Below the pieces are notes generated by a model. That model did no database searches and was not told where the DNA came from. It saw nothing but the letters and a program-made list of their open reading frames with translations. Positions 11,789-24,900 of a DNA stretch of 64,000 nt are shown here, one piece after another (the first letter of the stretch is position 1; each line of letters starts with the position of its first letter). The translations under genes were made by a program, and so were the position numbers. Source of the stretch: Liolophura sinensis (Eukaryota; Mollusca; Polyplacophora; Chitonida; Chitonidae); NCBI RefSeq assembly GCF_032854445.1, contig NC_088304.1, positions 9,313,704 to 9,377,703 of the forward strand, given 5' to 3'.

Positions 11789-13395
11789 ATCAGACCATGT
11801 CACTGTACATGTTAGCTCTGGGGGTGATTGTCATGCTCAGTTGATAGACATTCCCTACATTCATTCCCTACTTAATTGCATTTCCTTCCCATCATAGGCA
11901 GTCATTCTGAAAAATGAAAAATTTATTCATCTATATTTATTTTAGCATCCCTACTTTCATTGTACAGATTTACATTGTTCAACCTTACCAGTACAATCAC
12001 CATAAACAATACTGTAACTAATTATTTTTGCTGTATTAAACTTTTATCAACTGACACTAACTTCAAAGAGTTGTATGTGCATGGCGTGGCCAAAAGATTT
12101 ATTGCCTGTGCCACATCAGGGATTTGCTGTAGCATTAACATACAAGACCTTGTTCGTCCAGGCACTTCACAGTAGGAGTTAGCCGCAAGCAGGAGAGGTG
12201 AAAAGTAACAAGGGAAGATATAGGAAAATGAACAACTATGGATGATATTCTGACAACTGTGACTGATAATAACTGGGAACAGAGCAATCTGAACTGGTTC
12301 TAAATTACAAACATCAACATTTTGGACATGATGAGCTGAGTTTTGCATTAACTCCTATGTTATTTAAATAATGTTGTCACCACCGTATCTGCATGAGTAC
12401 AAAAGGACTAAGCATGTTGGCCCAAGCACAACGGCAAATGGTCGGATGTCTGGGGACATTAGTCTGACATTAAGTTTTGCAACTCGTCAAATATGTCAGT
12501 CCAGTGCGTCACTTTAAGCATGTCCAAAGAATCTAACTGATCAGTGTTGTGCTTGCGATAAATACACTGATGAAAAGTTAAACAGCACAGGCACCACCAA
12601 ACTTAAGGCTGTGGATAAGTCTGTGATGGGTAATTTTTGTCTCAAAGGCAGTGATAAACTGTCTGGTAATTACATCAGGTTTTAAAATAGAGCTCTGACT
12701 ATATATGTACTGTCTACTGTGTCACGTTTGTTATCAGAGTACACTGACTGTTGGTTGAGCAATATTTGGATACGCCTTACGACATACAGTTACTGTTCTA
12801 CGAGTACATGTACCTGTTTCTTTCAAAATGAAAGTCAATAAGAATTATCTCCAGAAATTGTACATGCAGATGCTGGTATTGTTTACCGGTACCTATTATA
12901 GAAGAGGGTATGGCATCTGTTCATTGAAAATTCTACTCTATGACCTAAGAGTGAGAATCTGTCAACGACTACCAGTCTACAGCGACCTCAGCTTCACACC
13001 TCCCCTTGGAGGTTTATAGTTGCCAAGGATCTCAGCTGTGGTCGTTAAATATGGGGTTAGGCATAGATCACAGCAGTGGCCGGCGGTCTCCGCATATCAA
13101 TGTATATAAGCCACCCTCTCTGGCTAGGTTTATAGCTATTGTTAAATATGCGGGTTATCGATGGGCCAGTTCTCGACAATAGGAAATTAATCCTACAGTC
13201 TTACTTCATGATGTCATGTCGTAGCTCGTTTAATTGCAAACTACGGACAACAGGTGAAACAGAATGCAATCCTACTAACCTTCAAGAAACCATCACGCCA
13301 CTAACAATGTGCGTCTAACACATTACAGGGTTTGATCTTTCCGCTCTTCTCGGGTCTGTAACTTATTCACCTCTTTTTCCTGAAGAGTTCTCCAT

Positions 13396-13465
13396 GTTAT
13401 TTATTTATCTGTTCATTTGATTGGTGTTTTACGCCGTACTCTAGAACATTTCAGCTATACGACGC
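13396..13465 (-). mobile_element. SINE-A tail fragment
   Basis: Only the 3' end is present: (TTTA)n followed by TTTGATTGGTGTTTTACGCC, the complement of the SINE-A end. The head and core are missing. Confidence 0.7.
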
Positions 13466-14407
13466 CTAAATATACATATATGTAGGCATATGTAGCCTAT
13501 GTCAAAAAGTTTACATACACATGTAACTAAAATAAATTTTTAGTTACACATATATGTAGAGAACAATCTTTGATACCGGTATGTAGAAAGAATTGTATAA
13601 AATGTACATGTAGGTTTAGGTCTACACGCATACTTAGAGAATAAATATTTAAAAACATGCCTTCCATGTACCGATGTGAAGATCTGCCGCGCCTTGTGGA
13701 TTTTTATTTTTCGAGAATTAACTCCTGTCAGTTGTTTCTCCTACTTAAACGTTTTTGTAGTAACGGCACAACTATCGATTCTTTTCAATCGTTTGCATTT
13801 CAAGCAAATAGTAAAAATACGTTACATTACAATTACCGTCAATGAATGTCTTTTCGTGCCGGCTGAGCCGCAATATTTGTATAGTTGAAATAATACGTAG
13901 CATGGTTAATCTTTCGTGACTGTGTTAGGCTCTACATGAAGTTTTAGCGCAACAGCGTCAGAGCTTTTAGCCAACGGGAGCTCAGCCTGTTGTACTCTGT
14001 GTAGGTTACTACTTGAGCATACACTGGGCGTGGACGATCACGTGGTCCATGATTAGTTACATAAAAGTCTGATAGTAGATTACACAATTTCTGTCACACT
14101 GACTTATCAAGGCCTCGAGATATCCAAAATGTTCGTAATTAATCAGAATGCCACAAAATAAGACTCAGTTCACCTTAGTACGAACTCTGTTTTGCTGTTC
14201 ATATTTGTACGGAAGAGAATTGATGACGAGACTCTGCCTTTTGTCACACTGGTAGCATTTGGCGTATTTGAAATTAAGGCCAAGAACGATTTCTGTCAGA
14301 AAATAAATGTCACATTGATAAGAAACGAATGGACCCGAATATATAACATTCTTATATGTTAGACAAGGGATTGACGTCAGAACAAACGTTTAAAGTCGTC
14401 TAAAAGA

Positions 14408-14463
14408 AGAAGGACAGCTCAGTGGGATAATGACATGTCTTAAAGTCGTGGGTTCGAATCCCG
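14408..14463 (+). repeat. tRNA-like relic
   Basis: Has an A-box-like AGCTCAGTGGGATAATG and a near-perfect B box GTGGGTTCGAATCCC at tRNA-like spacing. The acceptor arms do not pair, so I read it as a tRNA-derived SINE head or dead tRNA, not a functional tRNA. Confidence 0.4.
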
Positions 14464-14844
14464 CTCTACCCTACATCAATCGAAGGCGCATTCAGGTGGT
14501 ACAAGTTGTCATTCATTATTATACATGCAGCTACTTTAGCACTCATTTGGAATTATTTTTATCTGGCTTTTTGTTCACTAGCTAATCTTAAATGAGTATC
14601 CCTTTTACTGCCATGGAATTCTTAGGCTCCGTCTCTAGAAAACTCGTCTGCCTTCATGTGCCTTAAGACATTTTCTGGATCTCTTCTTCGTTTCCGCATC
14701 TGCTATAGGCCTTGTTGTCAAGTTTGAACACTTCGACTACCAGACTCGATGGTAGATAACACATGACAGGCGGAGTGACACGAGACTAAATCGACGGTGG
14801 AAGTAGAAGGACGAAGAGCATATGTGACACTTGACACAGTTCGT

Positions 14845-15044
14845 TTTTTAGAGAAGGAAGAGGGTTCAGACGGTGCATCTACCAGTGCGTTTGCACAGGT
14901 GTAAAATATCAATTAAAGCAGTTAGGTCTTATGAGGGATTATCATTTTTAGAGAAGGAAGAGGGTTCAGACGGTGCATCTACCAGTGCGTTTGCACAGGT
15001 GTAAAATATCAATTAAAGCAGTTAGGTCTTATGAGGGATTATCA
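14845..15044. repeat. 100-bp direct tandem duplication
   Basis: Two adjacent and practically identical 100-bp copies, each starting TTTTTAGAGAAGGAAGAGGG and ending GTCTTATGAGGGATTATCA. The lack of divergence implies a recent event or an assembly duplication. Confidence 0.9.
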
Positions 15045-15598
15045 AGCAAACGACAATCAAATCCATCAATCGGCTGGTTTACTGAAGGAAGTACCTATTG
15101 ATCAATCAATCAATCAGTCCCTAAAAAAATTTTCCACGGAGAACGTACAGGGGTGGAGATATTGTATTTAAAAAATAAAAAACATGTAAAGTAAACCCAG
15201 GCCATCGACAATTAACAGGGAGATAACTGTCCAACTGGCCAGCATGAACAATGTATTAAAGGTTAATATTCTGAATGCTGAGTTGCCGTCACATTCAGTA
15301 AGCAATCACATGGAAACAAAACAGGGGTGTGTGCCTCATAGAAATTATCTCCTGTTGGACCATTAGGGCCTAAGTGGACTATGCCTCGACGAAGTCCGAG
15401 TCATACGCCCCTCGCAGCATTATAGGCCTACATGTATAGCAGACCGTTGATTTTTGTTGCACGTGCACCTTAGCATGTGACTGAAATCGATCTGCTTTAG
15501 GTGTTCAAATGACATGTTCTACATGTAGCAAAACTAACGTTTGGTTTTGTGGACCAGAATTCAAAGATTCGAACAGACAGTAATTTCTGCCCTGTACA

Positions 15599-17710
15599 AT
15601 GGCGTCGTTGATATGTATGGTGTCCGTGTTATCTCTGTATCTAATTGTCCCGTTCTGTAGCGGTGTACCAGGAAATGTACGAGTTCGCGACATCACTGAT
15701 GATCTCAACCAGTTGATGAGTCTGGCGGGAGGGGATTACGACAATTTGGCTCAATATAACAGCGATATCGCCCGGGGATTGCCGCCTAAAGATAGGCACA
15801 TGCACCTACACGCAAAGTTTTACGAGACGAAAATTCCAGCGCTAGGAGACAACAGTTTTTTCTACGTCCAGGAGCACGAGAACGGGGATCCTACTCAGGT
15901 TTACAGCCAGAGTATCAATAGGTGAGTGAATGAGTGAGCGGGTGAGTGACTGAGTGAGTGGGTGATTTCGCGAAACCTGACGAAGTGAGTGATCAAAATG
16001 TATGAGGTCTTAGTGGGTGGGCGTGCAAAGTGATGACAGCGGGCGAGCATGGAATGGCTCCGTGAGAGGGAGAGCGCATGATGACTACAAGTAAGTGGGC
16101 AAACAATCTGAGTGATGATTGACCGAGTGAGTTAGCAAGTAATTGGGTGAGTATGTGAGCCGTTGAGGACTTTATTTAGTTCATTGTACTCCGTAGCGAT
16201 GAGGCAGTGGGTAATAGCTCCATTTTAGCCCCTGTGACGATTCCGTGCCAACGGACAAGATATTTTTTCATTTATATAGATACATAGCTTTCTTTTGTAA
16301 AGAATATCCGCATGAATTATTGACATGAAAGTGTTTCCATCCTATATAAGGCCCTTAATACCCTGGCTTTGCATACCCTCAATCATAGCAAAATTCTGCT
16401 GAAGCCATGGCGCAAGGGGACCGTGTAAGTTACTATTGTTTAACTATTTACATGGACAGTTAGCTTTAAACCTTGACGGAGCTAAATTGACAAGAAGACG
16501 AATTTCACCGGTTACCTGTGACCTTTTGGCAACTATCATACTGCTGGCGCTGCTCTACCTCTCTTTGTATTTTACATTAATCATTCTACATGTAAATAAA
16601 CTCAGTGCCGACATTTTGATGTACTGTGGTGTACAGAGATGAAGATATCAACGGAAACAATATTTAAATGGCGTTACAGTTTTTTTTTTATCTTAATCTG
16701 TGATCAAATCTTGGTAAAGGCGAGCCATTCCCGCCTTCACACCAACCAAGTATTATCGAAGGGAATTATTCCTGAAAACAGATTAAAAAAGACTAATGTT
16801 GAGAAATACTGGGCTAGTGTGAATTAATCCATCTGATCTCAAGCAAATATAAACCAATTAACATGTTTGAGCTTTATTTTGATCTTCTAATTTCAGCTTT
16901 TATATTAATATCACAACATGGGTTATACGCATGCGCATCTACAAATTTGTCGATCCCGCCACGGCTAAAAAGTACATCAACGCCTTTGATCATCCCGTAA
17001 TTTTCGACCAACTTCAACCGAGCGATCTCAAGTTTAATGATGATTGCGGTGTCACGTGGACGAGACTTGGGCCAGAGTTATTCGTGGGGAAAATGACGAT
17101 GGGCGCATGCGTATTGCCGTACAAGGATACAAATGTAATGTTGCAGCTATTTCTCCGACGTAGTAAATAGAGCTTCAGTAAAATTTTTAATTCGTAACAG
17201 CATAATAGAGTTATAATTAACGACATTCGATCAAATATTTTCATTCTTTACACGGGTTGACAGATTTTTACCGTTTCATTTGGAAATTAATTTGTTCCTG
17301 TAAGCATAGGCCTATATTTTCGTGACACATGTAAAACACAGTCATCTTTGGAATGGATCATATTTTCGAAATATCCGATCGAATTCTCACCAATGGGGTC
17401 ATGCACAGGCTCGAATCCTGCTCTGCTTGTTCGGTTTCAATTTTAAACCCAGTACGACAAAATGAATGAAACAACAAAATAAACCAATGAATCACAGTAT
17501 CCTTTTTCAATCACATGTTCTGAATTTTTCTTCCAGATCATCATTTATGACGAGAACTTCCTGTCTAAATCTTACCTGACTGTCCACGAGCAGTGGTTTG
17601 TGAAATCCAACGGTACCGAGATTCTCGGCAAACTCTCGCCTTACAACGAGACACGGCAAATCATGGAACCGCCATTTTCTCGTCTGGCTGTCAAGGGAGT
17701 CAAACTGTGA
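15599..17710 (+). CDS. Secreted CpcT/CpeT-like protein, three exons
   Basis: Exons 15599-15921, 16897-17134 and 17537-17710 join in frame (phases 2 and 0) to give 244 residues. The first 22 or so residues form a signal peptide (hydrophobic VSVLSLYLIVPFCSG). The rest follows the CpcT/CpeT fold, known from cyanobacterial phycobiliprotein lyases. Family-like features in order are LAGGDYDNLAQY near residue 40, AKFYE, FFYVQEH, then IRMRIYKFVD in the second exon, a DCGVTWTRLGPELFVGKM strand, a GACVLPYKDTN turn, and VHEQWFVKSNGTEILGKLSPYN near the C-terminus. The last block matches the remembered order of Nostoc CpcT (glycine-rich strand, conserved Cys, aromatic-charged strand, G.L..PY-type end). 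Animal members are usually annotated by homology only; bilin attachment here is not implied. The stop TGA is at 17708-17710, and a possible AATAAA lies at 18287. Confidence 0.85.
15922..16170 (+). repeat. Degenerate GTGA/GAGT repeat at the exon 1 donor
   Basis: The donor GTGAGT at 15922 is the first unit of a run of GTGA/GAGT-type units that decays over about 250 bp. It therefore creates many overlapping GTGAGT strings just inside the intron. Confidence 0.75.
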
Positions 17711-17780
17711 ACAAATATGGTCTTTGGAAACCAGATTTTTGAAAGTACATGTAGGCCTATATATATATACGGGTTGACAG

Positions 17781-17783
<3 letters not shown>

Positions 17784-17863
<80 letters not shown>
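17784..17863. repeat. (TA)n microsatellite in the 3' UTR region
   Basis: About 40 TA units, 75 bp after the stop codon of the CpcT-like gene. The motif just before it, ACGGGTTGACAGATTTT, also occurs at 17255 in the preceding intron. Open frames through it are low-complexity Tyr/Ile artefacts. Confidence 0.95.
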
Positions 17864-18569
17864 TTCACTGGAATGTACGTTGTGAGAATGTATACAACGT
17901 CGGAATATACCTTCGGCTCTTGGTTTTCCACTGAAATCACAACTCATATGTCGATTAACAATTATGTCGTTGACTTATTTTTCTGTGTTACGGTTAGAAA
18001 ATAGAATATACTTTTTTATATATCTGCGAACAGACTGCGTTCTTTTTGTTTTATTGTTTGGAACAGAATTTCTGAACAACAAACTTTAACCCCGTACTGT
18101 CGTGAGATCATATGGTTATACGAGATGTGCTAGATCTACTTTGTTATGGCCGTATGTTGTACCAAATATCATTAAACATGTTCAAACTTGGTAGTGTCAC
18201 GAACTGGTATTAAAGTAGAGTGGATTACAGTCACTGTCAAAACATGATGGACTCCGCACATTATCCTATATGTCACCTGTTTTCTGAATAAATGTGACGT
18301 TGCCTGGAACACAAGGTTATGGAGTCTTACATTACAAATTAGAAAAAAGTAGTCTAATTTCCTTTTCCCAGCAATATTGTGGACTTCTTTCCAACATATC
18401 GACGGTTAGAGCTTGTGATGTTACGTGCGGCTAAAAAAGGCAATTTTGGTGGTGGCCATGGTTGAATTTACAGTTAGCTGAATATATGAGATAAATTACA
18501 AGAAAGAGACTAAAGGTTACAGATTATAGATCCAAACTTAAATTAACATACTAAATTAATTTGGAATCT

Positions 18570-18895
18570 TAGATGAAAGTCACTCTTACGTCCACACCTT
18601 GATACACACAAGAGATGCGTGTTCAAAGCCAGCCTTGGACATTGAAATGGTAAATTATCCGCTTTGGCTGTCCAAAAAGGGGTGGACAACGTTCAAATGG
18701 CCCTATGTGCTGTCTAACGTTTGTTGAAGACCGCTTGTCTTACACCATTATGATGTACATATCTGTATATCACATGTGGTGGGAAAGTTTGTCGGTGGCT
18801 TGCCATAGGTCGGTGGTTTTCCTCCATCCATAAAACTTTACCGCAATCGAAAAACGCGAAAAATTAGTATGTCGTACAATCAAGTAAATAAACAA
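18570..18895 (+). repeat. Probable third SINE family, diverged copy
   Basis: Shares TTGTTGAAGACCGCTTGTCT and a GATGTACATAT-type block with 37010-37320. It then has a SINE-A-like end (GTGGGAAAGTTTGTCGG, then AATCAAGTAAATAAACAAAT). It looks like a head and body distinct from SINE-A joined to a SINE-A-related 3' end. Confidence 0.45.
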
Positions 18896-21850
18896 ATATG
18901 GATTGAAATTTAATTTCTTAGGAAACTCCTAAACCTGTAGCTTCCCAATCAGACATTTTAACCACTCCACCAGCGCAGGGCCAACGTTGCTTACTAAGTG
19001 TATATCTTAAACAGTAAAGAAATACTTCTCCAAAAAATTCTGGATATTTAGAGCACATGTGTTAACAGTAAATTATATCTGTTCCAATCCCACCTTATTC
19101 AACTGAACAAGCGACAGTTTAAACTGATACAGGAAGTCCACATTTCTATGAAACTGGATAGTATACAAATGAACATGCTCAGAATTAAATTTGGTGTATT
19201 GACACGGAGTATACAGAGGAGAAACCTGACGAAAAAAGGGAAAGTCTTGCTGTAGTAAGCTGAACATCAAATATATAACAATGGGTGTAGTCTTATGGAG
19301 AGAAAAAAAACATCACCCAATTATGAGACTCGTGTTAGGACAACAACATCACCAAAGATCAAATATGTCAAGTTTCAACTTCAGTGCACGTATGCTCATG
19401 CACATCAATTATGAAACAGCTTTCGGTTTATCTCATTTCGTCGCACGTTTTGTACTTTGGTCTTGGTGCAATACTAACGAATCTGAGTCAAAGTAATGGA
19501 TTGGGCTTTTGTTTAATCATAATCAGTTAATTTATAAATTGCCAGGAACTGTTGAAGTTACTTTCATTATAATAACCTGGAATTTACCAACAAGCTTTTC
19601 TTAATGAACAAAATCAAAAGGTAGCGGTATATCTTATCTCCTTGCAGTGGGCCATTTATTTTTATGGACCAAATAAAGTAAGCAGGAAAATGGTTTTTTT
19701 TCAATCTTCATTGGGAACTATAAACAAAGTCAGAATAGATATAAAGTATATATACTTCATATGATGTGAAAGATGGAAATAAAAAGCTGTATTTTTTTAG
19801 AGATATCGTGTCTCCGTAGAGTGTACAATTTTCTTTACTTTTTTTTTTAAACAGGGGACATATAAACATTGAAAACAAATAATGACGATGTAGCATGTTA
19901 CCTTGCGGTTTGCCATTTCTTGGACAAGAATTATAAAGCAAAAAAGCTATAGTATGCGAAATGTCACGCTCGAACTTCACTGCTACTAGGAATAAAGTAT
20001 GACTCGGGACTGCAATTAAAAGACAAAGGTGTCGTCCGTTGATAAAACTAAAGGTGAAAGGAGATAAACCTGTAAGGTGAACCAAGCCGGATGAGCTGAG
20101 GTTTTGTGGGCAGATACGACGTGACTGTGGAGAGAACCGTGCGGATCAGAAAGATGATGGGAGGGCGGGCAGGGCTGAGGGACGGTTGGACTGTGCGTAA
20201 TTGTCTCCCTTAAGCAAATACGATCGTTTAGTCGCTTCGTTTTTAATGGCTGAAAGTTCCCGAATTTCGAACCAATCGGAGAAATTCCTTATTTCGCCCA
20301 GGTGAGAACGTTCATCAAAGCACACCTGAGTCTTTGTAGATTAGTGCACTGTCCTTAACAACAATACATGCAGGTCGAGGAAAAGCAACTAGCTAATTTC
20401 AAAAGAGCTAAATTGGATTCCGAATGCACAAAACCTAAGATGTGTTGGATCGAAAGGTGGGGCAAGGGGGCGAGGCGAGTGGAAATGTGCATGGTATTTT
20501 TTCTCTGCACTGAATTGCTTGTGCACTCTCGCCTTGAAAGATATTTCCTTTCCTTTCCTATTCGATTTAAAAGTAACATAGTTTATTCATTTAACGATCA
20601 TTTTTGTAACTGAGATATTCATCGTCATCATTGTATTCAGAATAAAGCCCATCATTATTAAAGAAAACATCGAACAGTTTTTCTCTCATTTCAGCCGTGA
20701 TGAACGTCACACGTGGGAAGGTTCGTCCGTGACTTGCCCGACGTGTGTGGTTTACCGACAGCCATTTGACTGCAAGCGGAAAAGCCTTCAATATAGCGTT
20801 AAACAACAATCGAGTAAATGTTGATGGCCGAAATGTTGTGAAATAGAGCACATATAGCCCAGATATACTCTAACACGTCACAATATAATTAAAGACGTAC
20901 AGTATAGAGAGTAATACCAAAAGAGCGACGAAAGTGTGATACCTGGCAAATGGTCACACGTAACCGGGGAAATACGACTTCTTGTCAACTTACCTGAGTC
21001 AGAGTTTTATTCTTACTGTTCATGTAAATACACAAGTTGTAGCAAATTACCCCCCCCCCTCCCGCCCGCAGCACCTTGACTCAAGCAGAATTAGGTAAAA
21101 AAAATGCAGAGATTTATTAGACGTTATTGGAGTAGAATAAGACATAGCTAGTGTATTTATGTATACCTGGCCAGTGAGATAAATTGGAGTTGATCTGAGT
21201 AAGAAATGAATCTAATTTGAATGTATGACTGTGACATGCGCCGTGCAGAAGAGCAAAATGTGCTGTTGGGCGTGATCCTCTGACAGGGTTTTCACATATC
21301 TACTGTTGTATTCTCTTGCCCACGTGCACGTTCAACGGTGTCCCAAAGTACAAAGACCAACACCCAGACCACCTAGTTTCCCCTGTATCTATTCTGATAC
21401 ACAAACCCTTTATGTGAGAAGAAAAGACTTTGTCGGGGACTAATTTTCTCACTGTTGTGTAATTAGTTACTCCTGCTTGCGCACAGAGAGAAAATGAAAA
21501 ACACTTTTATGGGCCAATAGCATTTTTTTTGCTTCACTCTCACATTTCACCAGCTAGTGTTTTATGGATCTACTCTTAGAAAAAGAAACCCACATCCAAT
21601 CGTCTTTCAAGGTGCTACCTCTGTGCCAACTAGATACATTTCTCTTAGTCACTGGCCAAAGAGGAATATTTACCTAAGCAATTCTTTCGAATCTGGAGTT
21701 TGTGAAGTAATCTGTTTTCAAAAGGAATTAGATGGGGTCATATCGGACCACGTCTACCGGCCGAAAGCCCCACCTCACTTCAATTCATCTCAGTTTCACG
21801 CCCACTAGGGCAAAACCATGTTGATTCGTCGGCTGGGACAAAATGTCTCT

Positions 21851-21858
21851 TATATAAA
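21851..21858 (+). promoter_or_regulatory. Candidate TATA box of the multi-domain chitin-binding gene
   Basis: TATATAAA lies about 90 bp before the initiator ATG. That leaves room for a start site near 21880-21885 and a short leader. The spacing is right for a core promoter, but no expression evidence is available. Confidence 0.6.
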
Positions 21859-21941
21859 GCCTTGCATCTATTCAAACCGCCTTATTCCCACGGACAGGGA
21901 CTCTTCAAACCGTTATTCTAGACTGTCATAAATCTGTATTC

Positions 21942-24900
21942 ATGATGGTCCAGGAATTAAGAATGATGACACTGGTTGCAATAGGTAAGTTTAAATCTAT
22001 TTCAGTTTATTCCTTAGATGAAATTTGAAAACTTATAGCAAAGCCTCATTGGAGTTCGCAAGTCTGATGACCATCTTCTTTTATTTAATCCATTTTATTT
22101 TCATCGATAGATTAGATCTGACACAATGTAAGAGACCACAGCGCAGAGAAGAAAAGCAGAGCAGAGATAACCGTATGATACTTGTCTAAATGATTTGTTA
22201 GGAGACGATAGAAATACTCAGTATGTCATCACATTTGTTACAAACTGTAATATTAATTATTTTTTCGAAGAAATTAAGTAAAACGGATGAGATGGAAAGG
22301 ATATTATTTAGGAGAAGTAATACATTTAATTGTTTATTTATTCATTTGATTGTTTTTAATGCTGGATTAAAAGGTTTGTCAGCAACCTGCGGATGATCAT
22401 TGGTTCCCCCAGGGTCTGTCCGGTTGTCTATTGAAGTGCAATATTAAAAATAATTAAAGTACCAATCAAATAAATAAATTAATTAATCAATCTTTGGCAA
22501 TTAAGGCACCACTACGTTCGGTCTTTATCATACTGTACATGCTGACCAGGCTGGAAACCTGCCATTTATAGTTCACACAAAGTTGTCGCCAGAAATTGAA
22601 ACGCAAACAGTGCCAAAGATTTAGCCTTATACCATAACCAAACGATGTTTTTTTGTGCGTTCTGACTTATTTATGGCCTTAACTGTTTGGCACCAGTAAT
22701 TGTCAGTCCTGTCCAAAACCATCAAAACATGTCGATTCCCGTCATGAAGAAGTGCCACGACAACGTTCACCATTCCAAATGTCATGTAGAGTTTTCAATT
22801 GCTCAGGAAAGCAGCGTCCCCTAAAGCCCTAAATTGAGATGTTCAAAACTTCAATCGGTGTCTTTCATTTGAACTCAAGGTTTCCCAGAAAAATTCTCCA
22901 TGACTGCTGGAGCGCAGCATTTGTTCCTCAAATCAAATAGTTCTTTTAAGGATGTCTTTCTTTCTCTCTCGTGTGTCTATTTTTTTTCACAGGTGTGGTT
23001 GTCATCGCAACGCTGTCACAATCTGCGTCTCTCACAGCCCCGCTCTCTGTAGAATGGTGTTTTACGCGGGGTGACGGGTACTACCAGAATCCATACGACT
23101 GTTACAGCTTTGTCCGGTGTGCAGGGGGGATTAAGTACGAGTTCGACTGTCCGGCAGGGACACGGTGGAATTTCGCCAACAACACATGTGATCACATCTA
23201 CCAAACACCGTGCAACACGACCAACAACGTGCGAACAACTGGTAGGTCGACGCCTTTACATTATGACAGCTAGCCTGAATATTATTTCATAGTTTCGGCA
23301 ATATGATTTCCTGAAAAGGAAAGAATGCTTGTAACAAGATAACAGTACTATCATACTACGACGAGGAAAATATATATTTATTTATATTTTTATTATATTC
23401 ATAAATATTTTCATAATTCGGATTAAGTGCATCTGTTGGGTATAAACAACAACTTTACATTCAAATAAAGTTATTAGACATGCATCCCATCATTGTTTAC
23501 AGCATTATTATGCAACAACGACAAATACCCCAAAAAATGGTCCTAAAAACCCCCATACAAAAATATGTTCAAATGCCTTTTTCTCCTGAAAAAAAGTTGA
23601 AAAAAATATTAAAGAACGTATTTCTGATATTCTTTCATCTGATTTTGACATGATTTTATGTTTTCTTCGCCTTTAATGATTGCGTCTGAAAATGAATAGT
23701 TAAAGGGATTACTTTCGACGCTTAAAATACAGACACTTAATTATAATACATAAATGCGTCATTATTGTATCAGCTTCTACTTAAATGACTCAATAAATCA
23801 GTGTTTGGATATAGTAAAAGATTACTACGTCAGTTTCTAACTGCTTCCATAACATAAATAACAACTTAAATTATTTGTTTTTTAGATGCTGATTTGAATC
23901 GATGAATTACTGTATCAGTGAATTATTATATTAACATATATCTACTTTAATGCTTCCTTTCTCCGTTGCCACAGAATAGGCCTATATTTAAAGACTGTTC
24001 TATACACTTTGATTACTCCAGTTAGTCCGTGAATTACTGTGAGAATATATTAAAATATCGTTGCATAAGTTTCTCATTGCATTAATAATTACATAAAAGA
24101 CGGTGACATAAATCTTTGTAGTCATTTAATATATGGCTTCAGCACAATTAAATATTGCGTGATCAGTTTCTCATTGTTTTAATGACGTCGTACTTACATA
24201 ATTTAAATTCGAGTCTGTTGTGTAAATTCGAGTCAGTATTTGCCATTTCCATTTTCTTGTTGTTATAGGAGAAATTATTGTCAAGTCAGCGTTGTATCTA
24301 TGTAATTGTAATTTTACACCACTAACACTTAGTATTCCTGGGTGAAAACAAAGTTTTAAACTGCACTTTGAATACAGTGACCTACAAAATCAAGATGGTC
24401 TCTTTTTTTCTTCCTATACGTCTTCTCCTCATCCAAGACTTCAGTGCTGTATTAATGACTTTAGCATATGTTAAATATTACTGTATAACCTGCTTCAATG
24501 TCTTCTGTTGCTTTAGCCGCTCCGACAGGTTCCGCTCCGTACTGCCCCCAGGATGTTGCTGATGGTTACCAGAGAGACCCAGCAGATTGTAACCTCTTCT
24601 ACCGGTGTCTCAACGGGGTGCCCTATAGACTCAGGTGTCCGGCCGGCCAGTACTACATCTCATACGGCAACACGTGTGGGAGCTTCGAGGACCTTAGTTC
24701 TAATGACCAGAGCTACTGTTCGGCATTGCCACAAAGTAAGTCTGGAATAAAGCCATTATCCTTATGCAAACGATTCCCGTTGTGGACACTCAAAGAATAG
24801 ACCCGCACCGAATTAGCTCCCCTTAGGTCACTCTCCCGTTTAAAAAGTGCCTTTTCAGAAGTAAGCTGTGGTTAGGTGGGACTTCAGGAAATGGCTAATG

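Larger units (their letters stand above)
11789..15598. other. Intergenic region between divergent STN1 and the CpcT-like gene
   Basis: No supported gene. The STN1 5' flank shows no clear TATA box. The region contains a SINE-A tail fragment (about 13396-13465, minus), a tRNA-like relic at 14408-14463 and a 100-bp tandem duplication at 14845-15044. Open frames here are short and lack splice context or family resemblance. Confidence 0.5.
17711..21941. other. Intergenic region, no supported gene
   Basis: Contains the CpcT-like 3' end with a candidate AATAAA at 18287-18292 and a repeat at about 18570-18895 that resembles 37010-37320. A poly-C patch lies near 21048, and at about 20935-21025 there is a dispersed repeat (CAAATGGTCACACGTAACCG) similar to pieces near 29540, 34750 and 36230. 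Short open frames show no recognisable domains. Confidence 0.5.

Noticed and set aside
14402-14463. Possible functional tRNA gene
   Set aside because: Good A- and B-box-like strings, but the acceptor and anticodon arms do not pair.
17641-18004. Tyr/Ile-rich open frames on both strands around 17.7-18.0 kb and 39.2-39.4 kb
   Set aside because: They are translations of (TA)n microsatellites.
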